This document shows, piece after piece, positions 43,901 to 52,310 of a stretch of DNA of 64,000 nucleotides. Source of the stretch: Nonomuraea sp. NBC_00507. Its GTDB lineage: Bacteria; Actinomycetota; Actinomycetes; Streptosporangiales; Streptosporangiaceae. Both the position numbers and the translations under genes were made by a program. The notes below the pieces were generated by a model. The model was not told the origin of the DNA, ran no database searches, and worked only from the letters and a program-made list of their open reading frames with translations. Numbering within the stretch: position 1 is the stretch's first letter; each line of letters begins with the position of its first letter. The stretch lies in contig NZ_CP107853.1 in NCBI RefSeq assembly GCF_036013525.1, forward strand, positions 8,246,001 to 8,310,000. The letters are read 5' to 3'.

Positions 43901-44556
43901 TCGAGCGGATACTCCCGCCCGCCGTGGCGGTGGCCGAGGCGTACGGCGACCCGCCGGGGGTGCGGCTGCACCCGGAGGAGGTGGCCTGCGTGACGCGGGC
44001 GCTGCGCGGCCGCCGCCAGGAGTTCGCGACCGGGCGCCACCTGGCCCGGTCCGGCCTCGTCCGGCTCGGGTTGCCGCCGGTTTGCATCCCCAAGGGTGAG
44101 CGTGGCGCGCCGCGCTGGCCGGAGGGGGTGGTGGGCAGCATCACGCACTGCGCCGGATACCGGGCCGCCGCGGTGGCGCGAACGGACGACCTGCTCGCGC
44201 TCGGCATCGACGCCGAGCCGCATGGGCCTCTGCCTTCCGAGGTGCTGACGCTCGTGGCCACGTCGGCGGAGGGCGCAAGGCTCGAAAGGCTGGCCCGCGA
44301 CAACCCGCGGGTAGCCTGGGACCGGGTGCTGTTCAGCGCGAAGGAGTCGGTGTTCAAGGCGTGGTATCCGCTGGCCGGGTCGTTTCTCGACTACGACGCC
44401 GTCGATGTGGTGGTCGAGGAGGCCACGGCGTCCTTTGTGGGTCGTCTGCTGGTGCCGGGGCCTTTCGTGGCCGGTGAGCGGCTGCGGGAGCTTACGGGGC
44501 GCTTCGCCGTACAGGGTGGGCTGGTGGTCACTACGGTCACACTTGACGCGGCCTGA
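43897..44556 (+). CDS. 4'-phosphopantetheinyl transferase (EntD/Sfp type)
   Basis: The 219-residue protein has the N-terminal PPTase arginine segment (GRRQEFATGRHLAR), GSITHCAGYRAAAV, the Mg-binding GIDAEPHGPL and FSAKESVFKAWYPL with its Glu/Lys. The order is that of EntD/NpT-like PPTases. It transfers phosphopantetheine from CoA to the Ser of carrier domains, so it should activate the PCPs and ACP of this cluster. GTG 43897 overlaps the preceding stop by four bases. It ends in front of a strong bidirectional terminator (44546-44582). Confidence 0.93.
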   Translation: MIERILPPAVAVAEAYGDPPGVRLHPEEVACVTRALRGRRQEFATGRHLARSGLVRLGLPPVCIPKGERGAPRWPEGVVGSITHCAGYRAAAVARTDDLLALGIDAEPHGPLPSEVLTLVATSAEGARLERLARDNPRVAWDRVLFSAKESVFKAWYPLAGSFLDYDAVDVVVEEATASFVGRLLVPGPFVAGERLRELTGRFAVQGGLVVTTVTLDAA

Positions 44557-44582
44557 CGGTGGAATTGCCCGTCAGGCCGCGT
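44546..44582. terminator. bidirectional terminator between PPTase and LuxR genes
   Basis: Perfect 14-bp arms ACGCGGCCTGACGG (44546-44559) and CCGTCAGGCCGCGT (44569-44582) flank a 9-base loop. The hairpin includes the PPTase stop codon and ends eight bases before the LuxR stop, so it can stop transcription from both sides. Confidence 0.85.
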
Positions 44583-44589
44583 GAGGCGC

Positions 44590-45270
44590 TCACTCCCGGA
44601 TCGCCGGGCCGTCGTGTGCCGCCGCGAGGTTGGTCACGTGGCCGTTCTCGGCTCCTGCGTTCTCGCTTCCGACCAGACGGCCCAGCAGGGCCGCGCGGGT
44701 GAGCTCGGCCTTGTTGCCCACGCCGAGCTTGGTCCTGATCCGTTTGACGTAGGTGTCGACCGTGTGGGGGCTGATGCCGAGCCGCGTGGCGATCTGCCCG
44801 TGTGTCAGGCCCCTGGAGATCTGGCGGAGCACCTGTTCCTCCCGCTCGGAGAGGTGACAGCCGGGCGCCTCGTGGCGTTCGAGCATGGGCCGTACTTCGC
44901 ATTCGACGGGAACGAAGCGGGTGCCGGACGCCACGGCCCGCACCGCCGAGACCACTCGCTCGGCCGTCGCCCGCTTGCCGATGACACCCGACGCTCCCGC
45001 GTGCAGGTAGCTGTCGGTGTCGTCGCCGTTGTTCAGGACCAGGACTTCGGTGCGCTTGGCCACTTCCCTGATGTAGGCCAGATTGTCGGAGAGCGGAAGC
45101 GCGTCCACGTCGATTAACGCGGCGTCTGCTATCCAGGAGGGTTCTTCGTCGGGAGAGGTCCTCTCCGCGACCACCTGAATGCCGGCACTTGTCAGAGCCT
45201 GGACGAGCCCAGCGAGGAAGATTGGCGAACTGGTAAGGACGTCGATTCTGATCACGGGGCCCCCGCACAT
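44590..45270 (-). CDS. LuxR-type regulator with atypical receiver domain
   Basis: The 226-residue protein has a receiver-like N-terminal part (IRIDVLTSSPIFLAGLVQAL, DAALIDVDALPL, GASGVIGKRA) and a C-terminal LuxR helix-turn-helix (LSEREEQVLRQISRGLTHGQIATRLGIS, shown in parts; recognition helix VDTYVKRIRTKLGVG). The acidic pair near the start is missing, so phosphorylation in the usual way is doubtful. A TTA codon (complement of 45115-45117) makes it a possible bldA target. GTG 45255 is an alternative start. It may bind the repeated GTCCCC-N6-GGGGAC sites, but SARP or an outside regulator could also do so. Confidence 0.87.
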   Translation of the reverse strand: MCGGPVIRIDVLTSSPIFLAGLVQALTSAGIQVVAERTSPDEEPSWIADAALIDVDALPLSDNLAYIREVAKRTEVLVLNNGDDTDSYLHAGASGVIGKRATAERVVSAVRAVASGTRFVPVECEVRPMLERHEAPGCHLSEREEQVLRQISRGLTHGQIATRLGISPHTVDTYVKRIRTKLGVGNKAELTRAALLGRLVGSENAGAENGHVTNLAAAHDGPAIRE

Positions 45271-45571
45271 CCCGTCGACCGGGCATCATCATAGCTTTCC
45301 ATTACAAGCCAGGAAATACCCTTCTTGACTCGCTATTTACCTTACTAGCCTTTTCTAAGCTGTTATCTCACCGATGTCAACCTCTCGGTTTTAACCTGTC
45401 GAATTTCACATCAGGTGATGATTCCGCGCCGGTCGGTAATTTCCGGAGTTGACCTAGAAGTGGCGCGATAAAGCCTATAGGCAGCACCACAGACGAGATG
45501 ATAAGGTCCCTCACGGCCCACACATCGCCGCAAACTACTCCTGGATAAATGCGGGATCTAGGTAAACGTGA
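45271..45571. other. 301-bp AT-rich non-coding region upstream of luxR-type gene
   Basis: This stretch is clearly lower in GC than its surroundings, mainly at 45290-45420, and I see no gene in it. It contains the candidate promoter at 45352-45380 and a perfect 10-bp palindrome GCCTATAGGC (45473-45482). Both flanking genes read leftwards, so it holds the LuxR leader and promoter plus the end of the aminotransferase transcript. Confidence 0.6.
45352..45380 (-). promoter_or_regulatory. candidate sigma-70 type promoter of the LuxR gene
   Basis: On the minus strand TTGACA (45380-45375) is followed after 17 bp by TAGAAA (45357-45352), close to the housekeeping consensus. The start codon of the LuxR gene lies about 80 bp downstream. 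Confidence 0.5.
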
Positions 45572-46753
45572 TCAATTCGCCGGTATGGTCGTGCGCGACA
45601 TTCCCGCAGCGGTCAAGCGATTAGCGAAATCAGCAAACGATTTCTGATCCACATTGCTAAAACTTGCCCGGAGCATCCGACCATCTTCAGGAAGAAATGC
45701 CGTACCGGGAATGACGAGCGTGTCATACATGATCGCTAGGTCCCGGACGACCTCCTCGGTGGAGCGCCCGGCGAACGGATGGCGCATCCACCCGAAAAAG
45801 ACCCCTGCGGAGACCAGCTCGAAGCCACCCGGCCGCTCCGCCATCACGGCGGCGAAGCGCCGCCGCTTCTCCTCAAGCTCGCGCGCCCGCGCGAGCCGCC
45901 ACTCCTGAGCCAGCGTCAGGCCCGCCCAGGCGGCCTCCTGCCCGATGCGCGGCGCGCAGATCGCCACACAGTCGAGCAGCTTCATCACCTCGCGGTTGAG
46001 CAGCGGCGAGGCGACCACAGCCCCCACCCGGTAGCCGGGAATGGCATAGTCCTTCGAGAAACTGTGCAGGCTCACCACCGTCTGCTCCCACTGAGGGTCG
46101 GACAGAAGCCGGTGCGCCGGTTCGGCGGTGTCGCGAAAGGAGCGGTAGGTCTCGTCGAGGATCAGCGCCAGGTCATGCCGTCTGGCCACCTCCGCCAGGC
46201 GCTCGATCGCCTCAGGGCCGGCCGTCACCCCACTGGGGTTGCCCGGCGTCACCAAGACGATCGCCCGGGTCCGCGGTGTGATCAGCGCCTCGGCCGCCTC
46301 CGGGTCCGGCACGAGATCCGGGCCGGGCTCCAGGTAGACCGGCCGGATGCCGTTCAGGCGCAGCCACATGTCGTGGTTCGGGTAGTACGGCACCGCCAGC
46401 ACCACCTCGTCGCCCGCCTCCGCCAGCACGGACACCGCGAGGCAGAAGGCCTGGTTGCAGCCCGCCGTGATGACGATCTGCTCCGCGCGCACGTGGCTCA
46501 GGTAGCTTCGGGAGAGGTCGGCGGCGAATGCCTCGCGCAGGTGCGGCAATCCGGCGATGTCGGTGTAGTCCCCGCCGTGGGGGTCGCGCGCGACGGCGGC
46601 GATGTGCTCGACCACGGCCGGAGCGGCCGGATAACACGGCGCCGCCTGAGAGAGGTCGAGCAGGTCCCGTTCCCCGCGGCGCCGACTTTCCAATTCGCCT
46701 GCCTCGCCGAACGGCGAGTCGATCTGGCGCACCGTCCTCGGATTCAGTCGCAA
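45572..46753 (-). CDS. class I/II PLP aminotransferase
   Basis: The 393-residue protein is a fold-type I aminotransferase: DLSQAAPCYPAAPAVVEHIA, TAGCNQAFCLAVSVLA, TPGNPSGVTAGPEAI, the Asp/Tyr in LILDETYRSFRD, and the PLP Lys in SFSKDYAIPGYRVGAV. It probably transaminates an amino or keto acid building block, for example the keto acid made by the MppP-like oxidase, as MppQ does in enduracididine synthesis. I favour the TTG start at 46753, seven bases after the perfect ribosome site GAAGGGAG, over the distant ATG at 46828. It is the last gene of the P450 - branched-chain aminotransferase - aminotransferase run, though a repeat element (46809-46826) suggests its own promoter. Confidence 0.88.
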   Translation of the reverse strand: MRLNPRTVRQIDSPFGEAGELESRRRGERDLLDLSQAAPCYPAAPAVVEHIAAVARDPHGGDYTDIAGLPHLREAFAADLSRSYLSHVRAEQIVITAGCNQAFCLAVSVLAEAGDEVVLAVPYYPNHDMWLRLNGIRPVYLEPGPDLVPDPEAAEALITPRTRAIVLVTPGNPSGVTAGPEAIERLAEVARRHDLALILDETYRSFRDTAEPAHRLLSDPQWEQTVVSLHSFSKDYAIPGYRVGAVVASPLLNREVMKLLDCVAICAPRIGQEAAWAGLTLAQEWRLARARELEEKRRRFAAVMAERPGGFELVSAGVFFGWMRHPFAGRSTEEVVRDLAIMYDTLVIPGTAFLPEDGRMLRASFSNVDQKSFADFANRLTAAGMSRTTIPAN

Positions 46754-46808
46754 GGGGATGCTCCCTTCGTAGTGCCATGAGCATCCCGAGCGCCGCGTAA
46801 CAACACCA

Positions 46809-46826
46809 TTCCCCCCTTCAGGGGAC
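46809..46826. promoter_or_regulatory. inverted repeat of the GTCCCC-N6-GGGGAC set upstream of aminotransferase
   Basis: Read on the minus strand it is GTCCCC-TGAAGG-GGGGAA, almost the same, including the spacer, as the site at 31694-31711. It lies 55 bp before the TTG start of the aminotransferase. Confidence 0.6.
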
Positions 46827-46840
46827 ATTGAGCCCGTAAA

Positions 46841-47944
46841 TTAACAAACCTTATGAATCCAGGCGAACGGGTCGGGGGCGCGGCCGTACTGGATGTCCAT
46901 GAGGCTCTGGCGCAACATGAGCGTGACCGGCCCCACGCCGCCGTCACCGACGAGCCAGTCACCCGAGGCGCTCCTGACCGCGCCGACCGGGATCACGGTG
47001 GCCGCCGTGCCGCAGGCGAACACCTCGACGAGCTCGCCGGACGCACACTCCGCCCGCCACTGATCGACCGAGATCCGGCCCTCCTCGACGTCGATGCCGA
47101 GCGTGGGCGCGAGGTGAAGCAGCGAGTCGCGGGTCACCCCGGGCAGCAGCGTCCCGGTCAGCGCGGGCGTCATGATCCGGTGCCGGCCGTCCTTGGCGGC
47201 ATAGACGAAGAACAGGTTCATCCCGCCCATCTCCTCGACCCAGACGTGCTCGGCAGCGTCCAGCCAGACCACCTGGTCGCAGCCACGCGCCACGGCCGCC
47301 TGCTGGGCGGCGAACGCGGGAGCGTAATTGCAGGCCGCCTTGACGTCGCCGGTGCCACCGGGAGCGGCGCGCGTGTAGTCCTCCGACAACCACACCGTGA
47401 GCGGCCTCGGCGTGCCTCCGCCGCCGAGATAACTCGCCGGGGAGGCGATGGCGCACAGCAGGTAGCTGCGCGAGGGCAGCGTGAAGCCGAGACCGCGCTG
47501 GGTCGCGATCATGAAGGGGCGCAGGTAGAGGCTGTTGCCGTCGCCCGACGGCACCCAGTCCTGCTCCTGGGTGACCAGCAGCTCCAGCATCCTGACGAAG
47601 ACGTCCTCGGGCAACTGGGGCGCCGCCAGCCGGCGCGCCGTCCGGTTGAACCGGGCGGCGTTCCACCTCGGCCGGAACATCACGATCGCCCCGCCGTCCT
47701 GCCTGTACGCCTTCATGCCCTCGAAGAACTCCTGGGCGTAGTGGAAGACCACGGTCGCCGGATCGAGGCTGAGCGGCGCGTACGGCTCCACGCGGGCCTC
47801 ATGCCAGCCCTGCTCGGTCGTCCAGCGCAGCGTGGCCATGTGGTCGGTGAAATGCTCGCCGAACCCCGGCGCGGCCAGCACGGCCTGCCGTTCCGCGTCC
47901 GGCACGGGGTGGTCGCTGGGACGGATCTCGAAGGAGATCGGCAT
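46841..47944 (-). CDS. ilvE: branched-chain amino acid aminotransferase
   Basis: The 367-residue fold-type IV PLP protein has the family sequence: FHYAQEFFEGMKAYRQDGG, FRPRWNAARFNRTARRL, the PLP Lys in GGTGDVKAACNYA, and VEEMGGMNLFFV. It interconverts Val, Leu, Ile and their 2-keto acids. Being inside the cluster it is probably dedicated to a precursor: either supply of a branched residue (one A-PCP has a Val-like pocket) or transamination of a methylated keto acid. It follows the P450 gene at 47956 by 11 bp. Confidence 0.93.
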   Translation of the reverse strand: MPISFEIRPSDHPVPDAERQAVLAAPGFGEHFTDHMATLRWTTEQGWHEARVEPYAPLSLDPATVVFHYAQEFFEGMKAYRQDGGAIVMFRPRWNAARFNRTARRLAAPQLPEDVFVRMLELLVTQEQDWVPSGDGNSLYLRPFMIATQRGLGFTLPSRSYLLCAIASPASYLGGGGTPRPLTVWLSEDYTRAAPGGTGDVKAACNYAPAFAAQQAAVARGCDQVVWLDAAEHVWVEEMGGMNLFFVYAAKDGRHRIMTPALTGTLLPGVTRDSLLHLAPTLGIDVEEGRISVDQWRAECASGELVEVFACGTAATVIPVGAVRSASGDWLVGDGGVGPVTLMLRQSLMDIQYGRAPDPFAWIHKVC

Positions 47945-47955
47945 GGGGGTGCTCC

Positions 47956-49170
47956 TCAGACGGCGGACAACGGTTGGGGGCGGAGGGTGAGCTCGGAGGG
48001 CAGCGAGGCGAACCCGCGCTGATGTGGCGAGTGGACGCGCTGGGCGGCGGACAGGTCGAGGTCGTAGTCCGACACCACCGCGCCGACCTCCTGCAGCACG
48101 ACCGCGATCTCGAGCTGGGCCAGCGCCGCGCCGAGGCAGAAGTGCGGGCCGTGGCCGAAGGCGATGTGCTTGCTCGTGTCGCGGTCCAGGTCGAAGGTGT
48201 CCGGGTCGGGGAAGACCCGCCCGTCGCGGTTGGCGGAAGCGGGCAGCAACGCGATCCTGGCGCCTTTGGCCAGCCGGACGCCGTGGATGACGCTGTCCTC
48301 TGTGAGCGTCCTGGCCATCATCTGGCTGGGCGAGTCGTAGCGCAGCGTCTCGGCCGCCCACTCCCGCGTCCGCCCGTTCAGGCCCGCCTCGCCAACGTCG
48401 GGCAGGCGCCACCCGTGATACCAGGCGTTGCCGATCAGCTTGCCGGTCGAGTCGTTGCCCGCGCTGACGAGCAGGAAGAGGAAGGCCACGAGCTGCGAGT
48501 CCGTCAGAGGCTTCCCTCCGATCCGCGCCTCGATCATCATCGAGGTGAGGTCGTCGCCCGGCCGCTTGCGCAGCTCCGCGATCAGGTTCACGTAGTAGAC
48601 GGCGAGGCGCAGCCCCGCGCCGATGGTCTCGCCCGACCTCTCGTCGGCGCCGTCCTCGCAGTGGTTGAGCAGGTCGTTGTCGGCGCGGATCCGGTCGCGG
48701 TCCGCCGCGGGTATGCCGACGACCTCGCACATGACATCATTCGGTACGGCTGCCGCGAAGTCCGCGAAGTCGAAGATCCCGCCGTCGCGTACCGGCGCCA
48801 GCCTGGCCCGCGTCAGCTCCCGTATCCGGGGCTCCAGCGCCGCCACCCACCGGGGCTTGAACGCGTTACCCAGCAGGCGGCGCATCGTGCCGTGGTCGGG
48901 AGGGTCCAGGGCGAGGAAGAAGCTGGTCTTGACCGCGGCCGGCCCCCACAGATCCGGCTCCAGGGAGATGCCGTTACGGCTGGAGAACAACTCCGGGTTC
49001 CGCAGCGCGGACAGGACGTCCTCGTAGCGGGACAGCGCCCAGAAGTCCCGCTCGGCGTTGTGGTAGAGCGGTGCGTGCTCGCGCATCCAGGCGAACACCG
49101 GATACGGGTCCTCGTGGATCCGGTAAGAGAACGGGTCGTAGACAAGCTCACCCGATGCCAGGTCGCGCAT
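47956..49170 (-). CDS. cytochrome P450 (paralogue of 52311-53489)
   Basis: The 404-residue P450 has I-helix LLVSAGNDSTGKLIGNA, K-helix AETLRYDSP and haem loop FGHGPHFCLGAALAQ. It is very similar over its whole length to the P450 at 52311-53489; shared unusual pieces include NGISLEP and GNAWYHGWRLPDV. The two probably arose by duplication inside the cluster and may perform successive oxidations. It starts the run P450 - BCAT - aminotransferase. The I-helix has AGND-ST instead of AGxET/DT but keeps an acidic residue. Confidence 0.93.
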   Translation of the reverse strand: MRDLASGELVYDPFSYRIHEDPYPVFAWMREHAPLYHNAERDFWALSRYEDVLSALRNPELFSSRNGISLEPDLWGPAAVKTSFFLALDPPDHGTMRRLLGNAFKPRWVAALEPRIRELTRARLAPVRDGGIFDFADFAAAVPNDVMCEVVGIPAADRDRIRADNDLLNHCEDGADERSGETIGAGLRLAVYYVNLIAELRKRPGDDLTSMMIEARIGGKPLTDSQLVAFLFLLVSAGNDSTGKLIGNAWYHGWRLPDVGEAGLNGRTREWAAETLRYDSPSQMMARTLTEDSVIHGVRLAKGARIALLPASANRDGRVFPDPDTFDLDRDTSKHIAFGHGPHFCLGAALAQLEIAVVLQEVGAVVSDYDLDLSAAQRVHSPHQRGFASLPSELTLRPQPLSAV

Positions 49171-49222
49171 ATTCGGAACGTACGGACATGTCGCCCGTGT
49201 CGCCTGTCACGCGAACCAGGGG

Positions 49223-50359
49223 CTACCCCGGAAGCAGGATGGTCTCCAGGTCGGGAAGCTTCTCCCACCAGCGGTCGTAGCGGCGATAGGGATGCGGCTC
49301 GCGCCCGGCCAGCAGCGTCACCAGGGCCTTCGCCTCGGCCGCGAGCCCGTCCCACGCCTGGTCCGGCAGCGGATGGAACGCCGCCGCCTCGATCCCTCCT
49401 TCGGCCGGCCGCCACACCCCGGCGACGTAGCCGTCGACGAGCAGCGTGGGCAGCACGTCGCCGTTGGCGCGGATGACGAGCTTGCGGTAGGCGGGCGGGA
49501 GCAGGCGGTCGCGGTCCACGTGCGCGAGCAGCGTGTTGTCCCACATGGCCATCAGCCGGGGCGGCGCCAGGGTGTCCTCGGGCGGGCGGGACGCGCCCGG
49601 CAGGTCCCACATCACCTTGCCGTCGGGGCCTTCGAGCTGCTCGACTTCGCCGTCCATGGCACGCAGCGCACCCTTGACCCGGGCCTGCTGAACGAGCGCG
49701 AACTGCGCGATGTCCGCCACCGACGCGGGTCCGAACGCCTCCAGGTAACGCCGCGTCAGCACCCGCAGGGCCTCGGCGGAGGCGTCCAGGTCGAGCGTGG
49801 GTTGAGGTGAGGAGGCCACGCACGACACCCGCGTGGTGAACGACCACGGCCCGCCGGTCGGCACCCGCAGCAGCGGCGTGTATGAGCGCAGGATCGCCCA
49901 CACCCCCGCCGCCGACAGCCCGCCGAGGCGTGGCTCCAGCCAGTCCTTCATCTCCTCCACGGTCCGCGGCTCACCGGCGAACTCCAGCAGGTCCCTGACC
50001 AGGATCCGCGCCGCCTCGACGGTGAGGCCACGCGGCGTGAAGCGGCCGTTCAGATGGGTGGCGTACATGGTCGGCTCGATGGCGTCGCGGAAGGCCGGAT
50101 AGTCGTCGACGTGCACGGCATGCAGCGTCATCCGCATCATCGTCCCCCGCACGACCGTGTAGCTCGAGAAGGCGGCGTCGAGGTCGGCGGGGTCGAGGTC
50201 GGCGACGCGGTTCCACACCGCGACATACGGCGAGGCCGTCTGCTGCGCCTGCAACGCCATCACGCGGCGCACCGCCTCGGCGACGTCCAGCGACTCCCTC
50301 CGCAGCAGGAGCTGCCGATCGAGTGTGGCCCGGTTGAGTGCTCGTGCGGTGAGCTTCAT
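49223..50359 (-). CDS. AlkZ-like DNA glycosylase (HTH_42 superfamily)
   Basis: The 378-residue protein matches the winged-helix HTH_42/AlkZ superfamily: LNRATLDRQLLLRRESLDVAEAV (in parts), LQAQQTASPYVAVWNRV, VVRGTMMRMTLH, and a C-terminal GVWRPAEGG. The catalytic Q-x-Q motif of AlkZ is present as Gln37-Ala-Gln39, the same numbering as the azinomycin-resistance enzyme of Streptomyces sahachiroi. AlkZ removes bulky alkylated bases, including crosslinks, and protects the producer. Position inside the cluster, divergent from the MppP-like gene across a shared repeat element, supports self-resistance. HTH_42 proteins are also common outside clusters, so this remains an inference. Confidence 0.8.
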   Translation of the reverse strand: MKLTARALNRATLDRQLLLRRESLDVAEAVRRVMALQAQQTASPYVAVWNRVADLDPADLDAAFSSYTVVRGTMMRMTLHAVHVDDYPAFRDAIEPTMYATHLNGRFTPRGLTVEAARILVRDLLEFAGEPRTVEEMKDWLEPRLGGLSAAGVWAILRSYTPLLRVPTGGPWSFTTRVSCVASSPQPTLDLDASAEALRVLTRRYLEAFGPASVADIAQFALVQQARVKGALRAMDGEVEQLEGPDGKVMWDLPGASRPPEDTLAPPRLMAMWDNTLLAHVDRDRLLPPAYRKLVIRANGDVLPTLLVDGYVAGVWRPAEGGIEAAAFHPLPDQAWDGLAAEAKALVTLLAGREPHPYRRYDRWWEKLPDLETILLPG

Positions 50360-50404
50360 GCCCGGATTCTCTCAGCCCCCGCCTCCCGGGCAGATCCCCC
50401 GGAG

Positions 50405-50422
50405 GTCCCCAGTAGAGGGGAC
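50405..50422. promoter_or_regulatory. perfect inverted repeat GTCCCC-N6-GGGGAC between AlkZ-like and MppP-like genes
   Basis: GTCCCC-AGTAGA-GGGGAC is 46 bp before the AlkZ-like start and 87 bp before the MppP-like start. It is one of two perfect copies of this element in the window, so it may control both divergent genes. Confidence 0.65.
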
Positions 50423-50508
50423 AGGTGCGCGACCCTGGCTCGACCTAGGCTGCCGCTGCGGCGGCATATGCCGCGAAGCCCCATGTCATGCCGCTGGGAG
50501 GGCCACAG

Positions 50509-51642
50509 ATGATCGAGGTTGGCAACCTCACCACGATGGAAGTCGACGCGCTGACCGACGTCGATGGCGGCCTCAACCTAACTGACGGTCACGCGAGACT
50601 GGTCCTCTCCGGGCATCAGGCGGCCATCGTCGCCCGGATCCCGGAGATGTTCGCCGAAGCGTCCCGCCGTCCATTCCCCGACATCGAACGCGAGGCGCAC
50701 GCCACGTTCCTGAAGGCGATCGGGCAGCACGGTGCCCCGGTCGGCACCGGACGAATCCTGAGCTGCTACTCCTCGACGCTCGCCACCGACATCGTGGCGC
50801 GGGCGTTGCCTGCCGGGTCGACCATCGCCGTCCTGCACCCCACCTTCGACAACATCGCCGACCTGTTCGCCACCCGCGGGCTGAAGCTGGTGCCGCTGGC
50901 GGAGGAGGAGCTGCTCGACATGCGCTGGCCGGGGCCGCCGGTCGGCGCCATCGTGGTGACGCACCCGAACAACCCGACCGGGCTGGTCACCCCCGAAGGC
51001 CATCTGCGCTCGCTCGCCGAGCACGCCGTACGGCACGGCCAGATCGTCATCGTGGACGCCAGCTTCCGCGGGCAGGTGCGCGACGCGCAGTACGACACCT
51101 ACGCCGTCCTCGACGAGGCGGGCGCCGACTGGATCGTGATCGAGGACACCGGCAAGTTGTGGCCCACGCATGAACTCAAGATCGGGCTGCTGGCCTACAG
51201 CGGGCGGACGAAGCTGCCCATCGAGCGGGCGTTCTCCGAGTCGCTGCTGTCCGCCTCGCCGGTGGTCCTGCTGCTCATCGCGAGCCTCGCCCGCGACTGG
51301 GTGAACGGCGGCTACGAGCGCGCCCGCGACCTGGTGGCGCGCAACCGGTCGGTCCTCAGGGAGACGATCGGCGAGGTCGATCTGCGGCTGGCCGATCCCG
51401 CCTCGCAGATCAGCGTCGCACGGATCGAGCTGCCTTCCCACGGGCCGGACTCGTCGCTGTTGTACAAGGACATGGTCGCGCGCGGGGTGCACGTGTTGCC
51501 GTGCGCGCCGTTCCACTGGGCCGACCCGGACAGCGGTCTCCGGTTCATTCGGGTGTCGCTGGCGCGTCCGTACGACGCGGTGGAGTCGGCGGCGCGGACG
51601 CTGGTCCAGTCGTATACGGAGATGTCCGCGCGAAAGCCGTGA
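50509..51642 (+). CDS. PLP-dependent arginine oxidase resembling MppP/RohP
   Basis: The 377-residue fold-type I PLP protein matches my memory of MppP (enduracididine path) in several unusual segments: NLTDGHARLVLS near the start, GRILSCYSST, VLHPTFDNIADLF, THPNNPTGLVT, DASFRGQVRDAQYDTYAVL, the PLP Lys in IEDTGKLWPTHELKIG and the C-terminal CAPFHWADP. MppP/RohP/Ind4 use PLP and O2 without metal to oxidise L-Arg to 4-hydroxy-2-ketoarginine or dehydro products. It probably starts an arginine-derived building block. Start ATG 50509 follows GGGAGG (50496-50502 region); an in-frame ATG at 50488 is less likely. Confidence 0.85.
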   Translation: MIEVGNLTTMEVDALTDVDGGLNLTDGHARLVLSGHQAAIVARIPEMFAEASRRPFPDIEREAHATFLKAIGQHGAPVGTGRILSCYSSTLATDIVARALPAGSTIAVLHPTFDNIADLFATRGLKLVPLAEEELLDMRWPGPPVGAIVVTHPNNPTGLVTPEGHLRSLAEHAVRHGQIVIVDASFRGQVRDAQYDTYAVLDEAGADWIVIEDTGKLWPTHELKIGLLAYSGRTKLPIERAFSESLLSASPVVLLLIASLARDWVNGGYERARDLVARNRSVLRETIGEVDLRLADPASQISVARIELPSHGPDSSLLYKDMVARGVHVLPCAPFHWADPDSGLRFIRVSLARPYDAVESAARTLVQSYTEMSARKP

Positions 51643-51649
51643 AGCCTGG

Positions 51650-52189
51650 CTACTCCCCCGTCTCCCCGTCCACCGACTCCCGGATGAGGTCGGCGTGACC
51701 GTTGTGGCGCGCGTACTCCTCGATCATGTGGACCACGATCCAGCGTAGGCTCGGCGCCTGGCCGCTGGGCCAGGCGCGCTGGGCCAGATGGTCCAGCCCG
51801 CCGTCCTCCAGCGCCTCGGCGACCGCCTCACGGGAGCGGTCCACGGCCTTCTGCCACAGCGCGAACAGCTCGTCCGGGGTGTCGTCAGCGGCGGAGTGCC
51901 AGTCCCAGTCCTGGTCGGCGCGCCAGTCCACGGTGTTCCACGGAGCGGACCGGTCCCGGCCGTGCAGCGCTCGGCAGAACCAGTCGTCTTCCACGTAGGC
52001 CAGGTGCTTGAGCAGCCCGCCCAGCGTCATCGACGAGGCGGCGACCGTCGCCGTCAGGCCCGCGGTGTCCAGGCCCCGGCACTTCCAAGCCAGCGTCGCG
52101 CGCTGGTAGTCGAGGAAACCCAGGAGGGTCGCGGTCTCGTCGCCTGCGATGGGCGGCCAGGGCCGGCCGTGCTCGTCCATGTCGCTCAT
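51650..52189 (-). CDS. DinB/DUF664-family protein
   Basis: The 179-residue protein is a DinB-type four-helix bundle of the DUF664 subtype: GDETATLLGFLDYQRATLAWK (in parts), TLGGLLKHLAYVEDDW and VVHMIEEYARHNGHADLIRE, whose His residues form the metal site. Relatives include mycothiol-dependent isomerases and thiol-S-transferases. In a cluster with a possible DNA-reactive product it may detoxify an electrophile with mycothiol, but the family is large and often unrelated to secondary metabolism. It is convergent with the MppP-like gene (7 bp between stops) and divergent from the P450 at 52311. Confidence 0.85.
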   Translation of the reverse strand: MSDMDEHGRPWPPIAGDETATLLGFLDYQRATLAWKCRGLDTAGLTATVAASSMTLGGLLKHLAYVEDDWFCRALHGRDRSAPWNTVDWRADQDWDWHSAADDTPDELFALWQKAVDRSREAVAEALEDGGLDHLAQRAWPSGQAPSLRWIVVHMIEEYARHNGHADLIRESVDGETGE

Positions 52190-52237
52190 GGGCAGCGAGT
52201 GTAGCCACTTGGTCCCTGCGCCGGTCACGACTCGGCA

Positions 52238-52256
52238 GGCCCCAGGTTCCGGGGAC
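52238..52256. promoter_or_regulatory. weak member of the GTCCCC/GGGGAC repeat set upstream of P450
   Basis: GGCCCC-AGGTTCC-GGGGAC has one changed base and a 7-bp instead of 6-bp spacer. It lies 54 bp before the P450 start at 52311, the same distance as in better copies. Confidence 0.35.
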
Positions 52257-52310
52257 GCGACGAGCGCGTGGCCCCGCCGTACAGTCGCCGTGAGCAGCAG
52301 TGGAGTGTTG

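Noticed and set aside
46754..46828. ATG at 46828 as start of the aminotransferase
   Set aside because: It would add 25 residues without family similarity and would cover the repeat element; the TTG at 46753 has a perfect ribosome site.
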